From: Psychrosphaera saromensis | GTDB lineage: Bacteria; Pseudomonadota; Gammaproteobacteria; Enterobacterales; Alteromonadaceae | DNA length: 64,000 bases | Assembly: GCF_002954545.1 (NCBI RefSeq) | Contig: NZ_MSCH01000003.1 | Span: forward strand, 2,147,991-2,211,990 | Direction of reading: 5' to 3' | In this document: in pieces, positions 40,079 through 48,678 of the stretch | How positions within the stretch are numbered: the stretch's first letter is position 1 | Layout of the letters: every line of letters begins with the position of its first letter | Made by a program: the position numbers and the translations under genes | Notes under the pieces: model-generated | Database searches by the model: none | Told to the model about the DNA's origin: nothing | The model's input: only the letters and a program-made list of their open reading frames with translations

Positions 40079-40462
40079 ATGAAAAAAACATACTTAATTC
40101 TAGCTTTAACCTTTTCCTGTTCTAGTGCTTTAGCGGCTAATGAAAATGAACTTGAGCAAAAGCTTCCATTAACTTTTAAAATAGCCACCAATCCTCAAAA
40201 GTCAGGTCTCTGTATTGCTGCGAATAGTGTTTTAGGAAATGAAATCAGTGATTTTCGTGAATCTTCAAAGCAAATCAATTCTGTGTTATGGGCTGTAGTT
40301 GAAGAAAAACAAGGCAAAGCTAAAGCAGATATTACTGAACAAATTGCAAATGAACACGCAAGCGCAATGAAATACAATATAGATTGGACTATTAGCCAAA
40401 TGAAAAGCAACGGCTGCTCCGAAGTGAATAGAGAAATATCTGCGTTTTTAGGGGGGAATTAA
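40079..40462 (+). CDS. Small exported protein, cassette gene
   Basis: A 127-residue protein with a signal peptide (MKKTYLILALTFSCSSALAA, cleaved near residue 21). The mature part is helical with two cysteines (GLCIAANS and SNGCSEV) that could pair. I do not recognise the family. ATG 40079 gives the classic signal; an ATG 12 bp upstream is less likely. The cassette border GTTAGGC lies 47 bp upstream. Its stop shares one base with the next start (TAATG), so the two are coupled. Confidence 0.65.
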   Translation: MKKTYLILALTFSCSSALAANENELEQKLPLTFKIATNPQKSGLCIAANSVLGNEISDFRESSKQINSVLWAVVEEKQGKAKADITEQIANEHASAMKYNIDWTISQMKSNGCSEVNREISAFLGGN

Positions 40463-40731
40463 TGAATACCTACAGTAAAAAAGATAATGAATATCAAGAT
40501 AATGGGCACTATATCGTACATGGTATCCACTATATGAGTTTGTATACTTATAGAAATATTCATGGTTTACCGAGGGTTTCACCTGAAATAAATAAGAAAA
40601 TTGGTTTAAGCATTAACCCTCTTCTTTGTGAGCACATTGAAACTTTACCAGATGAAGGTCATTTTAAAATTATAAAAGCTTATAACCTTTCATATTTAAA
40701 AGAACATGAAAGTAATTTATTTGATATTTAA
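40462..40731 (+). CDS. Small protein of unknown function, second gene of the cassette
   Basis: An 89-residue soluble protein rich in Tyr, His and Asn, with no signal peptide and no recognised domain. It is coupled to the exported protein gene by TAATG overlap with GGGGGG as ribosome site. Two-gene cassettes with an exported and a cytosolic product can be toxin-immunity or effector pairs, but nothing in the sequence shows this. GCCTAAC, an attC-like R'' box, follows the stop by 2 bp. Confidence 0.6.
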   Translation: MNTYSKKDNEYQDNGHYIVHGIHYMSLYTYRNIHGLPRVSPEINKKIGLSINPLLCEHIETLPDEGHFKIIKAYNLSYLKEHESNLFDI

Positions 40732-40733
40732 AA

Positions 40734-40760
40734 GCCTAACAAGAGAATAAATAGCGATTC
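40734..40760 (+). other. Remnant attC start (R'' box only)
   Basis: GCCTAACAAGAGAATAAATA right after the stop codon looks like the left half of an attC and is complementary to the GTTAGGC at the cassette's left border (40032-40038). No matching right half (GTTAGGC-type) was found in the next 150 bp, so the site seems truncated and would not recombine. Confidence 0.45.
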
Positions 40761-40844
40761 ACTTTAGTTTGTCATTTTTAGTTGCAAACACCGCAATAAA
40801 ACTAGCTCAAATAACAAGGCCACCCACTCGTATTTTATAAAACT

Positions 40845-40883
40845 CAAAAAACAGGTGACCAATTCATTATTGCTCACCTGTTA
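40845..40883 (-). terminator. Terminator of the DUF2254 gene
   Basis: Stem ACAGGTGA / TCACCTGT with A-rich flank on the left, which gives a T-tract on the minus strand. The surrounding TATAAAACTCAAAAAA also flanks the terminator at 42471. Confidence 0.8.
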
Positions 40884-40896
40884 AATTCAATCACTG

Positions 40897-40917
40897 CTCG
40901 CCACCCGAACCTCGCCT
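40897..40917. repeat. Heptamer array, CTCGNNN type (3 units)
   Basis: Units CTCGCCA, CCCGAAC and CTCGCCT lie 3 bp from the DUF2254 stop codon and between it and the terminator. Confidence 0.7.
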
Positions 40918-40920
40918 AAC

Positions 40921-42270
40921 CTATGTGTGCTTTTCAAACCTCTCTACCAACTGCTTGCCTTGTTTTTCGCTAATTAGGGTGATTGTATTGAGCATATTTG
41001 TGATTTGTTGGCGATCGTATTTATTGGTGATGTGTTCATTAATATCATCCACAATAGCGTTTAAATAATTAAATAGGCTATTACGTGCATCGTCATTATG
41101 GTTGGCTACAAACAGAATGTTTTTAAATGCTTCAATGATATTGGTCATGACATAAGCATCGTTTTTCGCATAATTACGCAGTGGGGTGAAGTTATCGTGC
41201 AGCAATTCATCAAAACTAGTTTCGTGAAAATATAATAGCGGCTCGTTATCTGTATGTTGATAAGTGTAGTTAATGTCTCTTATCTTTAATCTTTCCATTA
41301 ATAAGATACTTAGCATATCAATTGATTTTACCGCTGTGCCGGGATCGTTTATCCCTGGACTCATTGCTTTAACGGCGATTTCTGATATTTGAGTTAACCC
41401 ATAACGATAATGATCGCTGATGTATTCTTCTATATAAAAAATAAAGCAGGCTAAGATTTTTTTAACTAACTCTTTGTTATCCGCTATGTTTTTATCGCAC
41501 TTTAGAAATGGGTAACCTTTGACCGTAAAATAGCCCTGTTTAACCGTGATAAATAACTTAATGTTTTGCTCTGCTAATAATGCACATAGTTGTTCTGTGT
41601 GGACGCCCTTGTAATAACCTTGAGTTGTACTGTTTATTCCATGCCATTGAGAAAAATCAGGAAAGCTATCAATAGGCTGCTGTTTTTGCTTTTTTTCTAT
41701 ATCTTCTATTTCACAGTTAGTTTGTCTAAACAACCCATTTAATACATTGTCTACTTGAATTGCTTTGGAAATTGAATGAATAAAAAATACAAAGAAACCC
41801 AAACATATTAAGCCAAAAATTAACGCAAATAATACACCAAGAGCTGGGATTTCAATGTCACCACTATCCAGCTTATTAATATTGATCAGCATAATGATTG
41901 AATAAATAATACTACCTAAATAAAAGCCTAATACTATTTGATGGGATTTTCGGGTGATAAGCCCAGGCACTACTCGTGGTGATAAACTTGCACTGGCGGA
42001 GTTCAAAACTATCATCACCATTGAAAAGCTAAATACGGTTAATGAAATTATACTCCCAGCAAGAGTACTTAAAATGGTACGGGCATTTTCTGCGCTATTT
42101 ACCAATACGACCGACATAAGTGACTTAAGATTCTGTATAGCAGGTAAATATTCAATGGAAATAGTAAGAACCGAGAATATTAAAAATACAACGGATAACA
42201 GGGAAGGGTAAAACCCGATACTATTGATCATTTTACGGTAGGTATTGGTAATTTTTCGAGGTAAAAACAT
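40921..42270 (-). CDS. DUF2254-family membrane protein
   Basis: A 449-residue inner-membrane protein. Four hydrophobic segments lie in the first 190 residues; the region between the second and third (NARTILSTLAGSIISLTVFSFSMVMIVLNSASASLSPRVVPGLI) is the hallmark of DUF2254. The soluble C-terminal half (with ISEIAVKAMSPGINDPGTAVKSIDML) is also typical. Function unknown. ATG 42270 has AAGGAT at the right spacing; a GTG 15 bp upstream is not preferred. Single gene, ending in a heptamer array and terminator. Confidence 0.9.
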   Translation of the reverse strand: MFLPRKITNTYRKMINSIGFYPSLLSVVFLIFSVLTISIEYLPAIQNLKSLMSVVLVNSAENARTILSTLAGSIISLTVFSFSMVMIVLNSASASLSPRVVPGLITRKSHQIVLGFYLGSIIYSIIMLININKLDSGDIEIPALGVLFALIFGLICLGFFVFFIHSISKAIQVDNVLNGLFRQTNCEIEDIEKKQKQQPIDSFPDFSQWHGINSTTQGYYKGVHTEQLCALLAEQNIKLFITVKQGYFTVKGYPFLKCDKNIADNKELVKKILACFIFYIEEYISDHYRYGLTQISEIAVKAMSPGINDPGTAVKSIDMLSILLMERLKIRDINYTYQHTDNEPLLYFHETSFDELLHDNFTPLRNYAKNDAYVMTNIIEAFKNILFVANHNDDARNSLFNYLNAIVDDINEHITNKYDRQQITNMLNTITLISEKQGKQLVERFEKHT

Positions 42271-42470
42271 ACAATCCTTATTCACATTAAAATAAATACA
42301 CTTGTTACTCTAGCATATTTGAGACTTAAAATAGTGATAATAGCTTTTTACCTATGTTGTTATTATTGTTGGAGAATTGACTGCTTTTTACTTATCTTTA
42401 GTGAAGATGTTAACAGGGATTCCCTCTCGTATTTTAAAGTGGATAGCCCACTAGATTCCTATATAAAACT

Positions 42471-42509
42471 CAAAAAAACAGGCAATCAATGCATTATTGA
42501 TTGCCTGTT
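42471..42509 (-). terminator. Terminator of the SDR gene
   Basis: Perfect 13-bp stem ACAGGCAATCAAT / ATTGATTGCCTGT with loop GCATT, T-tract on the minus strand. Same flanks and same CATTATTG core as the terminator at 40845. Confidence 0.88.
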
Positions 42510-42512
42510 AAA

Positions 42513-42596
42513 CTCGTAATTCGCAATTCGCAACTCGCAACTCGCAACTCGCCACTCGAACCTCGTCACTCGCCACTCGTAGCTCGTAGCTGAGTC
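42513..42596. repeat. Heptamer array, CTCGNNN type (12 units)
   Basis: CTCG or TTCG recurs every 7 bases from 42513 to 42583, plus one degenerate unit (CTGAGTC), with CAA, CCA, AAC, TCA or TAG between. It ends 2 bp from the SDR stop codon and begins 4 bp from the terminator stem. Confidence 0.9.
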
Positions 42597-42598
42597 CT

Positions 42599-43366
42599 CT
42601 AATTTCTGCCCGCGATTACGCCGCCATCAACATCCCATATTGCGCCGGTTACCCAGCTTGTATCATCGCTTAATAAAAGGCTGGCTACTTTGGCTACATC
42701 TTCAGGTTGACCAATGCGGCCTATTGGATGGAAACCGTTAAAGGTAGAAAGAGTTTCATCCATAACACTTGGGTCAATAAAGGATTCAAAAATGGTAGAT
42801 TTAACCAGCGCTGGTGAAATCGCATTGACTCGAATATTATTGTCGGCCAATTCCATTGCTAAATGCTGCGTAAGTGCATGTAATCCAGCTTTTGCCATAG
42901 AGTAAGCTGAAGATGGCGTTGCTTTAATTGCTTGTTTTGCCCACATAGAACCAATATTAACTATGGCACCACTGTTGTTTGCAATCATGTTTTTAGCCAC
43001 GGCTTGCGAGATAAAGAATATTGCACGGTTTAGTTCGTGGTAAATATCGTAATCATTATTGTTATGTTCAATAAATGGTTTTGGCTTAAAGTAACCTGCA
43101 GAGTTAAGTAAGTACTTAATGTGTAGGTTGTTATCGTTAGCAAATTCAACAATATTTTGAACGTCGTCTGCGTTATATAAATCAGCTTGAATTGTGCTTA
43201 CATCACCAAATTCTGCAAGTAAGTTTTTTGCTTGGTTTAGCTTTTCTAGATTACGGCCAACAATAACGGTTTTAATGCCGCGTTTTAGTAAAAGTTTGGC
43301 GCTCTCTAGCCCCATACCACTTGTTCCACCAATAATTAGTGCGATAGATTGTTTTGTGTTTTTCAT
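42599..43366 (-). CDS. Short-chain dehydrogenase/reductase
   Basis: A 255-residue Rossmann-fold oxidoreductase. Cofactor loop GGTSGMG is at residues 13-19 with a following VGRNLEK suggesting NADP preference. Catalytic residues are Ser in NIGSMWA and Tyr-x-x-x-Lys in YSMAKAG. The substrate is unknown. It is divergent from an HxlR regulator gene, 108 bp away, a common pairing in which the regulator controls the reductase. Confidence 0.92.
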   Translation of the reverse strand: MKNTKQSIALIIGGTSGMGLESAKLLLKRGIKTVIVGRNLEKLNQAKNLLAEFGDVSTIQADLYNADDVQNIVEFANDNNLHIKYLLNSAGYFKPKPFIEHNNNDYDIYHELNRAIFFISQAVAKNMIANNSGAIVNIGSMWAKQAIKATPSSAYSMAKAGLHALTQHLAMELADNNIRVNAISPALVKSTIFESFIDPSVMDETLSTFNGFHPIGRIGQPEDVAKVASLLLSDDTSWVTGAIWDVDGGVIAGRN

Positions 43367-43434
43367 TTGAAAATCCTAATGGTCATATGTAAAGTGCAGG
43401 CAAGATTACAAGCGGATTTTGTTTTCGAAAAGTA

Positions 43435-43466
43435 CGCACAATTCGGTAACCTAGGTACTAACAGGT
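43435..43466. promoter_or_regulatory. Candidate HxlR operator region between SDR and HxlR genes
   Basis: The stretch around GTAACCTAGGTAC (43446-43458) is a near-palindrome on CCTAGG and is followed 8 bp later by AGGTAC. It is close to the HxlR start and could be its binding site. This is a weak call from symmetry alone. Confidence 0.3.
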
Positions 43467-43474
43467 ACATCTTT

Positions 43475-43810
43475 ATGATTAATAACGAAAAAATATTTTT
43501 AAGAAATTCAGCACCAGAACGTAGCAAGCGCATTGTCGAAGCTGTTTTTCGCTGCAAGTGGTCGTTGACCGTTTATCAGCTGTTGGCTGAAAAGATAAAT
43601 AGACCGGGTGAAATGGTTCGTAGCGTTGAAGGATTAACCACAAAGGTACTTAATGAGTGCCTACGAAAGAACATAGAGTTTGGCATTATTAAACGCATTG
43701 AATATAACGAAGTTCCACCAAAGGTTGAGTATGTAGTTACGCCGTTTGGGGAAAAGTTTATTAATATTCTCGATAAGTTAGTTGAACTTGAAAGTGAAAT
43801 AGTTGTTTAA
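43475..43810 (+). CDS. HxlR-family transcriptional regulator
   Basis: A 111-residue winged-helix protein. The HxlR core is clear: CKWSLTVYQLLAEKINRPGEM, then RSVEGLTTKVLNECLRKNIEFGIIKRI and a wing PPKVEYVVTPFGEKF. The conserved Cys (residue about 28) before KW is the redox-sensing Cys in some family members, so oxidant or aldehyde sensing is possible. ATG 43475 was chosen because upstream sequence is promoter-like and unlike the family. It most likely regulates the divergent SDR gene. Confidence 0.88.
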   Translation: MINNEKIFLRNSAPERSKRIVEAVFRCKWSLTVYQLLAEKINRPGEMVRSVEGLTTKVLNECLRKNIEFGIIKRIEYNEVPPKVEYVVTPFGEKFINILDKLVELESEIVV

Positions 43811-43840
43811 CTAGAGCGAAAGTAATTAAAACGAAATTTA

Positions 43841-43925
43841 CTAAGCACTAACCATAATTAAGATCAGGCCATAACTAAGCACTAATCATAACTAAGCACT
43901 AACCGTAATTAAGACTAGCCTAAAA
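43841..43925. repeat. 17-bp tandem repeat (5 units)
   Basis: Units of 17 bp, such as CTAAGCACTAACCATAA and CTAAGCACTAATCATAA, follow one another five times; two of the units are diverged (TTAAGATCAGGCCATAA, TTAAGACTAGCCTAAAA). The array occupies most of the gap between the HxlR gene and the DUF1294 frame. Confidence 0.8.
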
Positions 43926-43939
43926 ATAAACGGAGTAGC

Positions 43940-44332
43940 ATCATCTCAGAACCTAGATACAAACCCCAAAAATCTCGTCCTTGGGTTAAGATTTTTATCT
44001 CCTTTTCTATCCTTATCTTTTTTATTTGGATAGGGGGATTTGTATTTACTGGGAGATTATCTCAAATTATTATTGGTATTTACTTAGTAATAAGCTGTAC
44101 TACCTTTATTACTTATGCAATTGATAAGTCGGCTGCCAAAAAAGGACGTTGGAGAACCAAGGAAAGTACACTACATTTGCTTTCTCTTGCTGGTGGTTGG
44201 CCTGGTGCTTATTTTGCACAAAATATACTGCGTCATAAATTACGCAAGAAACCGTTTAAAGTGGTGTACTGGATAACGGTTTTACTGAATGTTAGTGGTA
44301 TACTTTGGCTCGCCGATAAATACTGCGGTTAA
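43940..44332 (+). CDS. DUF1294-family membrane protein without a canonical start codon
   Basis: An open frame of about 130 residues with three or four hydrophobic helices and the DUF1294 signature AIDKSAAKKGRWRTKESTLHLLSLAGGWPGAYFAQNILRHK. The frame is open from 43919, yet contains no ATG or GTG in the N-terminal part. A good ribosome site, CGGAG at 43931-43935, is followed 4 bp later by ATC ATC, which sits where a start codon should be. Either it uses a rare ATC start, or an ATG was lost by mutation or a sequencing error. The coding part itself shows no frameshift, so decay, if any, is recent. Confidence 0.6.
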   Translation: MISEPRYKPQKSRPWVKIFISFSILIFFIWIGGFVFTGRLSQIIIGIYLVISCTTFITYAIDKSAAKKGRWRTKESTLHLLSLAGGWPGAYFAQNILRHKLRKKPFKVVYWITVLLNVSGILWLADKYCG

Positions 44333-44487
44333 TAAAACTACACAGTGTGAAATTAATACACGAAAATAAAGTTTTAGCCTCTGCATTATGCGTGTAATGG
44401 GTGATCTAGCCACTCAGGTTTATACTATTTGGAATAACAATTGGCTGTATCTACTCTATAGTAAATTATAAATAAAAAGGAAATTGT

Positions 44488-45837
44488 GTGAAATTTGTTA
44501 CAGCGCTTATCTTATCTCTGCTTTTAACTTCATGTGCTAGTGAAGGAGATAAAATAAAACAAGAAAAAGTGTCAACTGAAGGCACAGTTCCCACATTAAA
44601 TTCATTAAAGAAAGAAGCCCAAAATGGCAGCTCTGATGGGCAGTACTCATTAGGTATGCATTATTTAAAAAAAGGGGATCAGCCTAAAGCATTCGATTGG
44701 CTTGAGAAGTCGGCAAAGCAGAACAATACTTTGGCCGTTAACGAGCTTAAAAAAATATATTGGCTTGAGAAAGTGGCAGGGCAGGACAATATTCTGACCC
44801 TTAATGACCCAGACTCTTTTTACGACAAAGTTGCAGACTCTGACTTTGATGCTGTTATTGAATCTTTTAAAACATCAGCAAACTTAGGTGATGAAAGTGC
44901 TAGCTTTAATCTCGCTATTATTTACCAAAGTGGCCTTAAAAATTACAAAGAATCTGCTCTTTGGTACGAAAAGTCGGCGCAAAATAACTCAAGTAAAGCG
45001 CAATATAATCTAGGCACTTTATATGAAGAAGATCTGGTTGAAGGCGGCATTGAAAAAACAATATATTGGTATCAACAAGCGGCAAACAATAATAACGATT
45101 TAGCACAATATCGTCTTGGCTTGATTTACTTTACTGGCAAGGCCGTAAAAAAAGATTATAAAAAAGCGCTACCGCTATTTGAAAAATCTGCCGAGCAAGG
45201 TAATCCCCAAGCCCAATATAGACTGGGCATTATGTATGAGTCTGGTAAAGGGGTTAAGGTTAATTACAAATATGCGAACGAGTTACTAGAGAAATCTGCA
45301 CAGCAAGGCGACCGAGATGCTCAGGTGTATTTAGCCACAACGTATTTCTTGGGACGTAGTGTAAATAAAAATCTGCCAAAAGCTAAATATTGGTTCGAAA
45401 AATCAGCGCTGCAAGGCAGTAGTTTAGGCCAGTTTTTCCTTGGTGGCTTTTATCTTAAAGGTTATGCCGTCACTAAAAGTTATGAAAAAGCGGTGTTTTG
45501 GTTTTATAAGTCATCTCAGCAAGGATACAAAAAAGCAACTAACGCACTGGTCGGTTTAAAGAGCTCTGTTAAGTTAACGTTGGTTGATGGGAATCATGCA
45601 GAGGTTACGGTTCGTGGAGTTACGTTTATTCTTGATAGCTATATCGTTGCCTTTGAAAATCCTTATTATATAAAAATATATAGAGAAGATGGTCAGCAAT
45701 TGGACTTGGAAGATGCTGAAAAGGTTTCAATTAAGTATATAGAGCCAAGAGGCTGTACTGAACCTGTAACTCGCAGGCCTGATTTAGACAGCTACAATAA
45801 GACAACATCTGAATGGCTTATTGGCATCTCTTGTTAA
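44488..45837 (+). CDS. Sel1-repeat lipoprotein
   Basis: A 449-residue protein with a lipoprotein signal (lipobox LTSC, Cys16) and a run of at least seven Sel1-like repeats between residues 45 and 350 (for example AQYRLGIMYESGKGVKVNYKYANELLEKSAQQGD). The last 100 residues form a separate beta-rich domain with a Cys pair (EPRGCTEP and GISC). Sel1 proteins act as scaffolds. The GTG start has AAAAGG upstream. It is a single gene ending in a shared terminator with the convergent NLP gene. Confidence 0.88.
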   Translation: MKFVTALILSLLLTSCASEGDKIKQEKVSTEGTVPTLNSLKKEAQNGSSDGQYSLGMHYLKKGDQPKAFDWLEKSAKQNNTLAVNELKKIYWLEKVAGQDNILTLNDPDSFYDKVADSDFDAVIESFKTSANLGDESASFNLAIIYQSGLKNYKESALWYEKSAQNNSSKAQYNLGTLYEEDLVEGGIEKTIYWYQQAANNNNDLAQYRLGLIYFTGKAVKKDYKKALPLFEKSAEQGNPQAQYRLGIMYESGKGVKVNYKYANELLEKSAQQGDRDAQVYLATTYFLGRSVNKNLPKAKYWFEKSALQGSSLGQFFLGGFYLKGYAVTKSYEKAVFWFYKSSQQGYKKATNALVGLKSSVKLTLVDGNHAEVTVRGVTFILDSYIVAFENPYYIKIYREDGQQLDLEDAEKVSIKYIEPRGCTEPVTRRPDLDSYNKTTSEWLIGISC

Positions 45838-45892
45838 TTAACCGCATATAAAAAAATAAGGCATTAACTGTTAGTTAATCGCCGTTTAAAAA

Positions 45893-45927
45893 GAAAAAGC
45901 CAACTGGGTTATCAGTTGGCTTTTTTA
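45893..45927. terminator. Bidirectional terminator
   Basis: Stem AAAAGCCAACTG / CAGTTGGCTTTT with a 6-nt loop, between convergent Sel1 and NLP genes. Confidence 0.88.
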
Positions 45928-45988
45928 GTTTTTATGTCTCGTCCTGAAATGTGTTTACACTTTTCACTTATTGTTTATAGCCCATCAC

Positions 45989-46795
45989 TTAATTTGCTTG
46001 TGATGCCAAAACGTCTGCATTGGTAAATGTTGGGTAACCACTTGGTAAGTTCTGGTTAATATTGGTTAAAAATCGGCTGTCTTTTAATGGAATAGTGGCA
46101 GAGCCATAGTCGTATGAATTAAGTAAATTTCTCATTTGGCTATTGCTAACACCATCACCAGTTACTTCATACCAACTAATAATCACGGGGGCAAAAAAAT
46201 CACCGTATGGATTTTCTGCCTGCTCACCACTTGTTGCAAACCTCATAGCATGAGTCAGAAGTCCATCTTTATGATAAACAAACTTTATACGAGTGCCGTC
46301 TTTTTTCTCTAGCCCAGCAGCTTCTTTGGTATATAAATCACCATGGGCGCTATAGCTTGCATGAGTTGTTTCATCATTTTTAGACCAAATAGCAACGTAT
46401 TCCCAGTCGTGTCTATGACCACCACCAAATATTGTGGCCTGGTCTTTTTCGAAGTATAAGGCATAAAAATGTACGCAATATTCATCACTGTTACTAAAAG
46501 TACAAGCATAACGATGTAATGTGTTTGATGAGCTATTGAAATTACTAGAGCGACAACCTCCGGTAATACTACCCGAGGCACTTAACCCTCCGTTTTGTTC
46601 ACCAGTACGTGAAATACCGGCACTTGGTAGACATCCATCACTATCATAATCAATGGCTGGATGATTGATTTTATAGTTGATAATACCGCTTGCTGGCAAA
46701 GCTTTATCCAGACGGGAAAAATCCTGAGCATAACTTGATACGCTGATTATGCTCAGCATAACTACTGGTACAAGAAAGACGTTGAAGAGTTTCAT
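45989..46795 (-). CDS. Necrosis-inducing NPP1/NLP-family secreted protein
   Basis: A 268-residue secreted protein. The signal peptide ends at SSYAQ (about residue 24). The heptapeptide GHRHDWE, diagnostic of Nep1-like proteins, is at residues 126-132, and the metal-site Asp region DYDSDGCLPS is at about 49-58. Two Cys pairs (DGC with GGC, and YAC with YC) could be disulfides. NLPs bind divalent metal and sphingolipids and lyse plant cell membranes in the known members; the target here is not known. ATG 46795 has AGGAT upstream; a second ATG 15 bp earlier lacks a ribosome site. Confidence 0.88.
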   Translation of the reverse strand: MKLFNVFLVPVVMLSIISVSSYAQDFSRLDKALPASGIINYKINHPAIDYDSDGCLPSAGISRTGEQNGGLSASGSITGGCRSSNFNSSSNTLHRYACTFSNSDEYCVHFYALYFEKDQATIFGGGHRHDWEYVAIWSKNDETTHASYSAHGDLYTKEAAGLEKKDGTRIKFVYHKDGLLTHAMRFATSGEQAENPYGDFFAPVIISWYEVTGDGVSNSQMRNLLNSYDYGSATIPLKDSRFLTNINQNLPSGYPTFTNADVLASQAN

Positions 46796-47069
46796 ATAAT
46801 ATATCCTCATTAAATGTTAATTATTGTGGTTAACTATGAAAAGAATATACAAACAATATGGCAGATTAATGTCAGGTTATTGTTTTAAAAATTCAACTAA
46901 AACTAGCTATTTAAGCGGTTGCCAAGGCTGAATAAAAATAGTATTAATTTATATGTTGAGTTATTTATTAATAATCGTTTTATCTAAAATTATAGTAACC
47001 GCAGTCAGCCTTTAAGCTGAGCTTGAATAAGCTACTTTTTGGGCGAACAACTAATGAGTAGAAGCATTT

Positions 47070-48617
47070 ATGAGTGAAAATATTTATACCGATGAGTCTG
47101 AGCACAAGTTAGCTTTACGTCATTTAGTGAAAGAGGATTACGCCGACTTGAAAATAATGATGGATGAGGTTTATCCGGACTTGGGGGGCGCTTGGCCAGA
47201 GAAGCAATATCGGGCACAGTTGACGGTTTTCCCAGAAGGGCAAATTTGCATTGAAGATCACGGTAAAATTGTTGCGGCGGCATTTTCGTTAATAGTCGAT
47301 TACGACAAATTTGGTGATCATCATACATATGATCAAATAACTGGCGATGCGTATTTAACCACACACGATCCGCTTGGCGATGTGTTGTACGGTATTGAAG
47401 TTTGTGTCTCTCTTGATTATCGCAGCATGCGCCTTGGTAGACGTTTATATGAAGCGCGTAAGGAGTTATGCCAGAGTTTAAATCTTAAGTCGATAGTCGC
47501 TGGTGGACGCATTCCAAACTATAAAGATTACGCCCATGAGATGTCACCGCAGAAATATATAGAGCAAGTTAAAAAACGTGAAATATACGACCCCATTTTA
47601 ACTTTCCAATTATCCAATGACTTTGAGGTTAAACGTGTACTTACCGCGTATTTACCAGAAGATAAAGAGTCAAAAGGGTATGCGACATTATTGGAATGGA
47701 CCAATCTTTATTATGAAGATCATAAATCACCTTTAATTGGCGCCACTAAAACATCCGCCAGAATTGGTTGCATACAATGGCAAATGCGTTCATTAAATTC
47801 AGTAGATGAGCTTATTCAGCAGGTTGAGTTTTTTGTGGATGCTTTGTCAGATTACCAATGCGATCTTGCTCTGTTACCTGAGTTTTTTAATGCACCATTA
47901 ATGGGCATTGATGAACATGACAGTTCCTTTGATTCGATTAAAGCGTTGGCGGAATATTCTAGCGAAATCCTAGATGCTATTTCAAAACTCGCGGTAAGTT
48001 ACAACATTAATATAATTGCTGGTTCTATGCCGGTTATGGACAACGGTGAGTTGTTTAATGTGGCGTATTTATGTAGGCGCGACGGCACGTTAGAGTCGCA
48101 ATATAAACTCCATCCAACCCCTTACGAGAAAAGGGCTTGGATCATGAAAGGCGGTAATGGCCTTAATGTGTTTGATACTGACTTTGGCCGCATTGGTATT
48201 CTTATTTGTTACGACGTTGAGTTCCCAGAATTGGCAAGGTTACAGTCAGAGAAGGGCATGCAAATGTTGTTTGTGCCGTTTTGGACGGACACCAAAAATG
48301 CATACTTAAGAGTGCGTCACTGTGCCCACGCTAGAGCGATTGAAAATGAATGTTATGTTATCACCGCAGGCAGCGTAGGTAATTTACCTAAAGTGGATGG
48401 GGCGGATATTCAATACGCGCAATCAGCCGTGTTTTCACCGTCGGATTTCTCATTTCCACATGATGCGATTATGGCGGAAACCACACCAAATACTGAAATG
48501 ACGTTAATTGTCGATCTTGACTTAACTAAGTTAGAACAATTAAAAAATGAAGGGTCTGTGAAAAACTATTTAGACCGTCGCCGCGACTTGTACAAAATAA
48601 CCTGGTTGGGCGACTGA
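47070..48617 (+). CDS. Bifunctional GNAT acetyltransferase / carbon-nitrogen hydrolase
   Basis: A 515-residue fusion. Residues 1-210 are a GNAT domain (with CVSLDYRSMRLGRRLYEARKELC as the acetyl-CoA loop). Residues about 225-515 are a nitrilase-family amidohydrolase with the catalytic Glu in LLPEFFNAPL, Lys in YKLHPTPYEKR and Cys in GILICYDVEFPE. Such fusions are known in Alteromonadales; the substrate is not established, though a linear amide or acyl-amine is likely. It is a single gene, convergent with the small protein gene downstream. Confidence 0.92.
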   Translation: MSENIYTDESEHKLALRHLVKEDYADLKIMMDEVYPDLGGAWPEKQYRAQLTVFPEGQICIEDHGKIVAAAFSLIVDYDKFGDHHTYDQITGDAYLTTHDPLGDVLYGIEVCVSLDYRSMRLGRRLYEARKELCQSLNLKSIVAGGRIPNYKDYAHEMSPQKYIEQVKKREIYDPILTFQLSNDFEVKRVLTAYLPEDKESKGYATLLEWTNLYYEDHKSPLIGATKTSARIGCIQWQMRSLNSVDELIQQVEFFVDALSDYQCDLALLPEFFNAPLMGIDEHDSSFDSIKALAEYSSEILDAISKLAVSYNINIIAGSMPVMDNGELFNVAYLCRRDGTLESQYKLHPTPYEKRAWIMKGGNGLNVFDTDFGRIGILICYDVEFPELARLQSEKGMQMLFVPFWTDTKNAYLRVRHCAHARAIENECYVITAGSVGNLPKVDGADIQYAQSAVFSPSDFSFPHDAIMAETTPNTEMTLIVDLDLTKLEQLKNEGSVKNYLDRRRDLYKITWLGD

Positions 48618-48647
48618 TTGGATAAATAACCGATAGCGTGAAAATAC

Positions 48648-48678
48648 GTTTAAGCAGTAAACTTATTACTGCTTAAAC
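48648..48678. terminator. Inverted repeat at convergent gene ends (possible terminator)
   Basis: Perfect arms GTTTAAGCAGTAA / TTACTGCTTAAAC around a 5-nt loop. It overlaps the stop codon of the small minus-strand gene. It lacks a T-tract, so termination would be weak. Confidence 0.5.

Larger units (their letters stand above)
42271..42598. other. Gene-free stretch upstream of DUF2254 and downstream of the SDR gene
   Basis: About 330 bp. It contains the promoter side of the DUF2254 gene, then the SDR terminator (42471-42509) and a 12-unit heptamer array. A 66-codon open frame at 42319-42519 runs through the terminator and is not convincing. Confidence 0.6.

Noticed and set aside
42319-42519. 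66-codon plus-strand frame upstream of DUF2254
   Set aside because: Includes a terminator hairpin and most of it overlaps promoter and repeat sequence; composition not protein-like.
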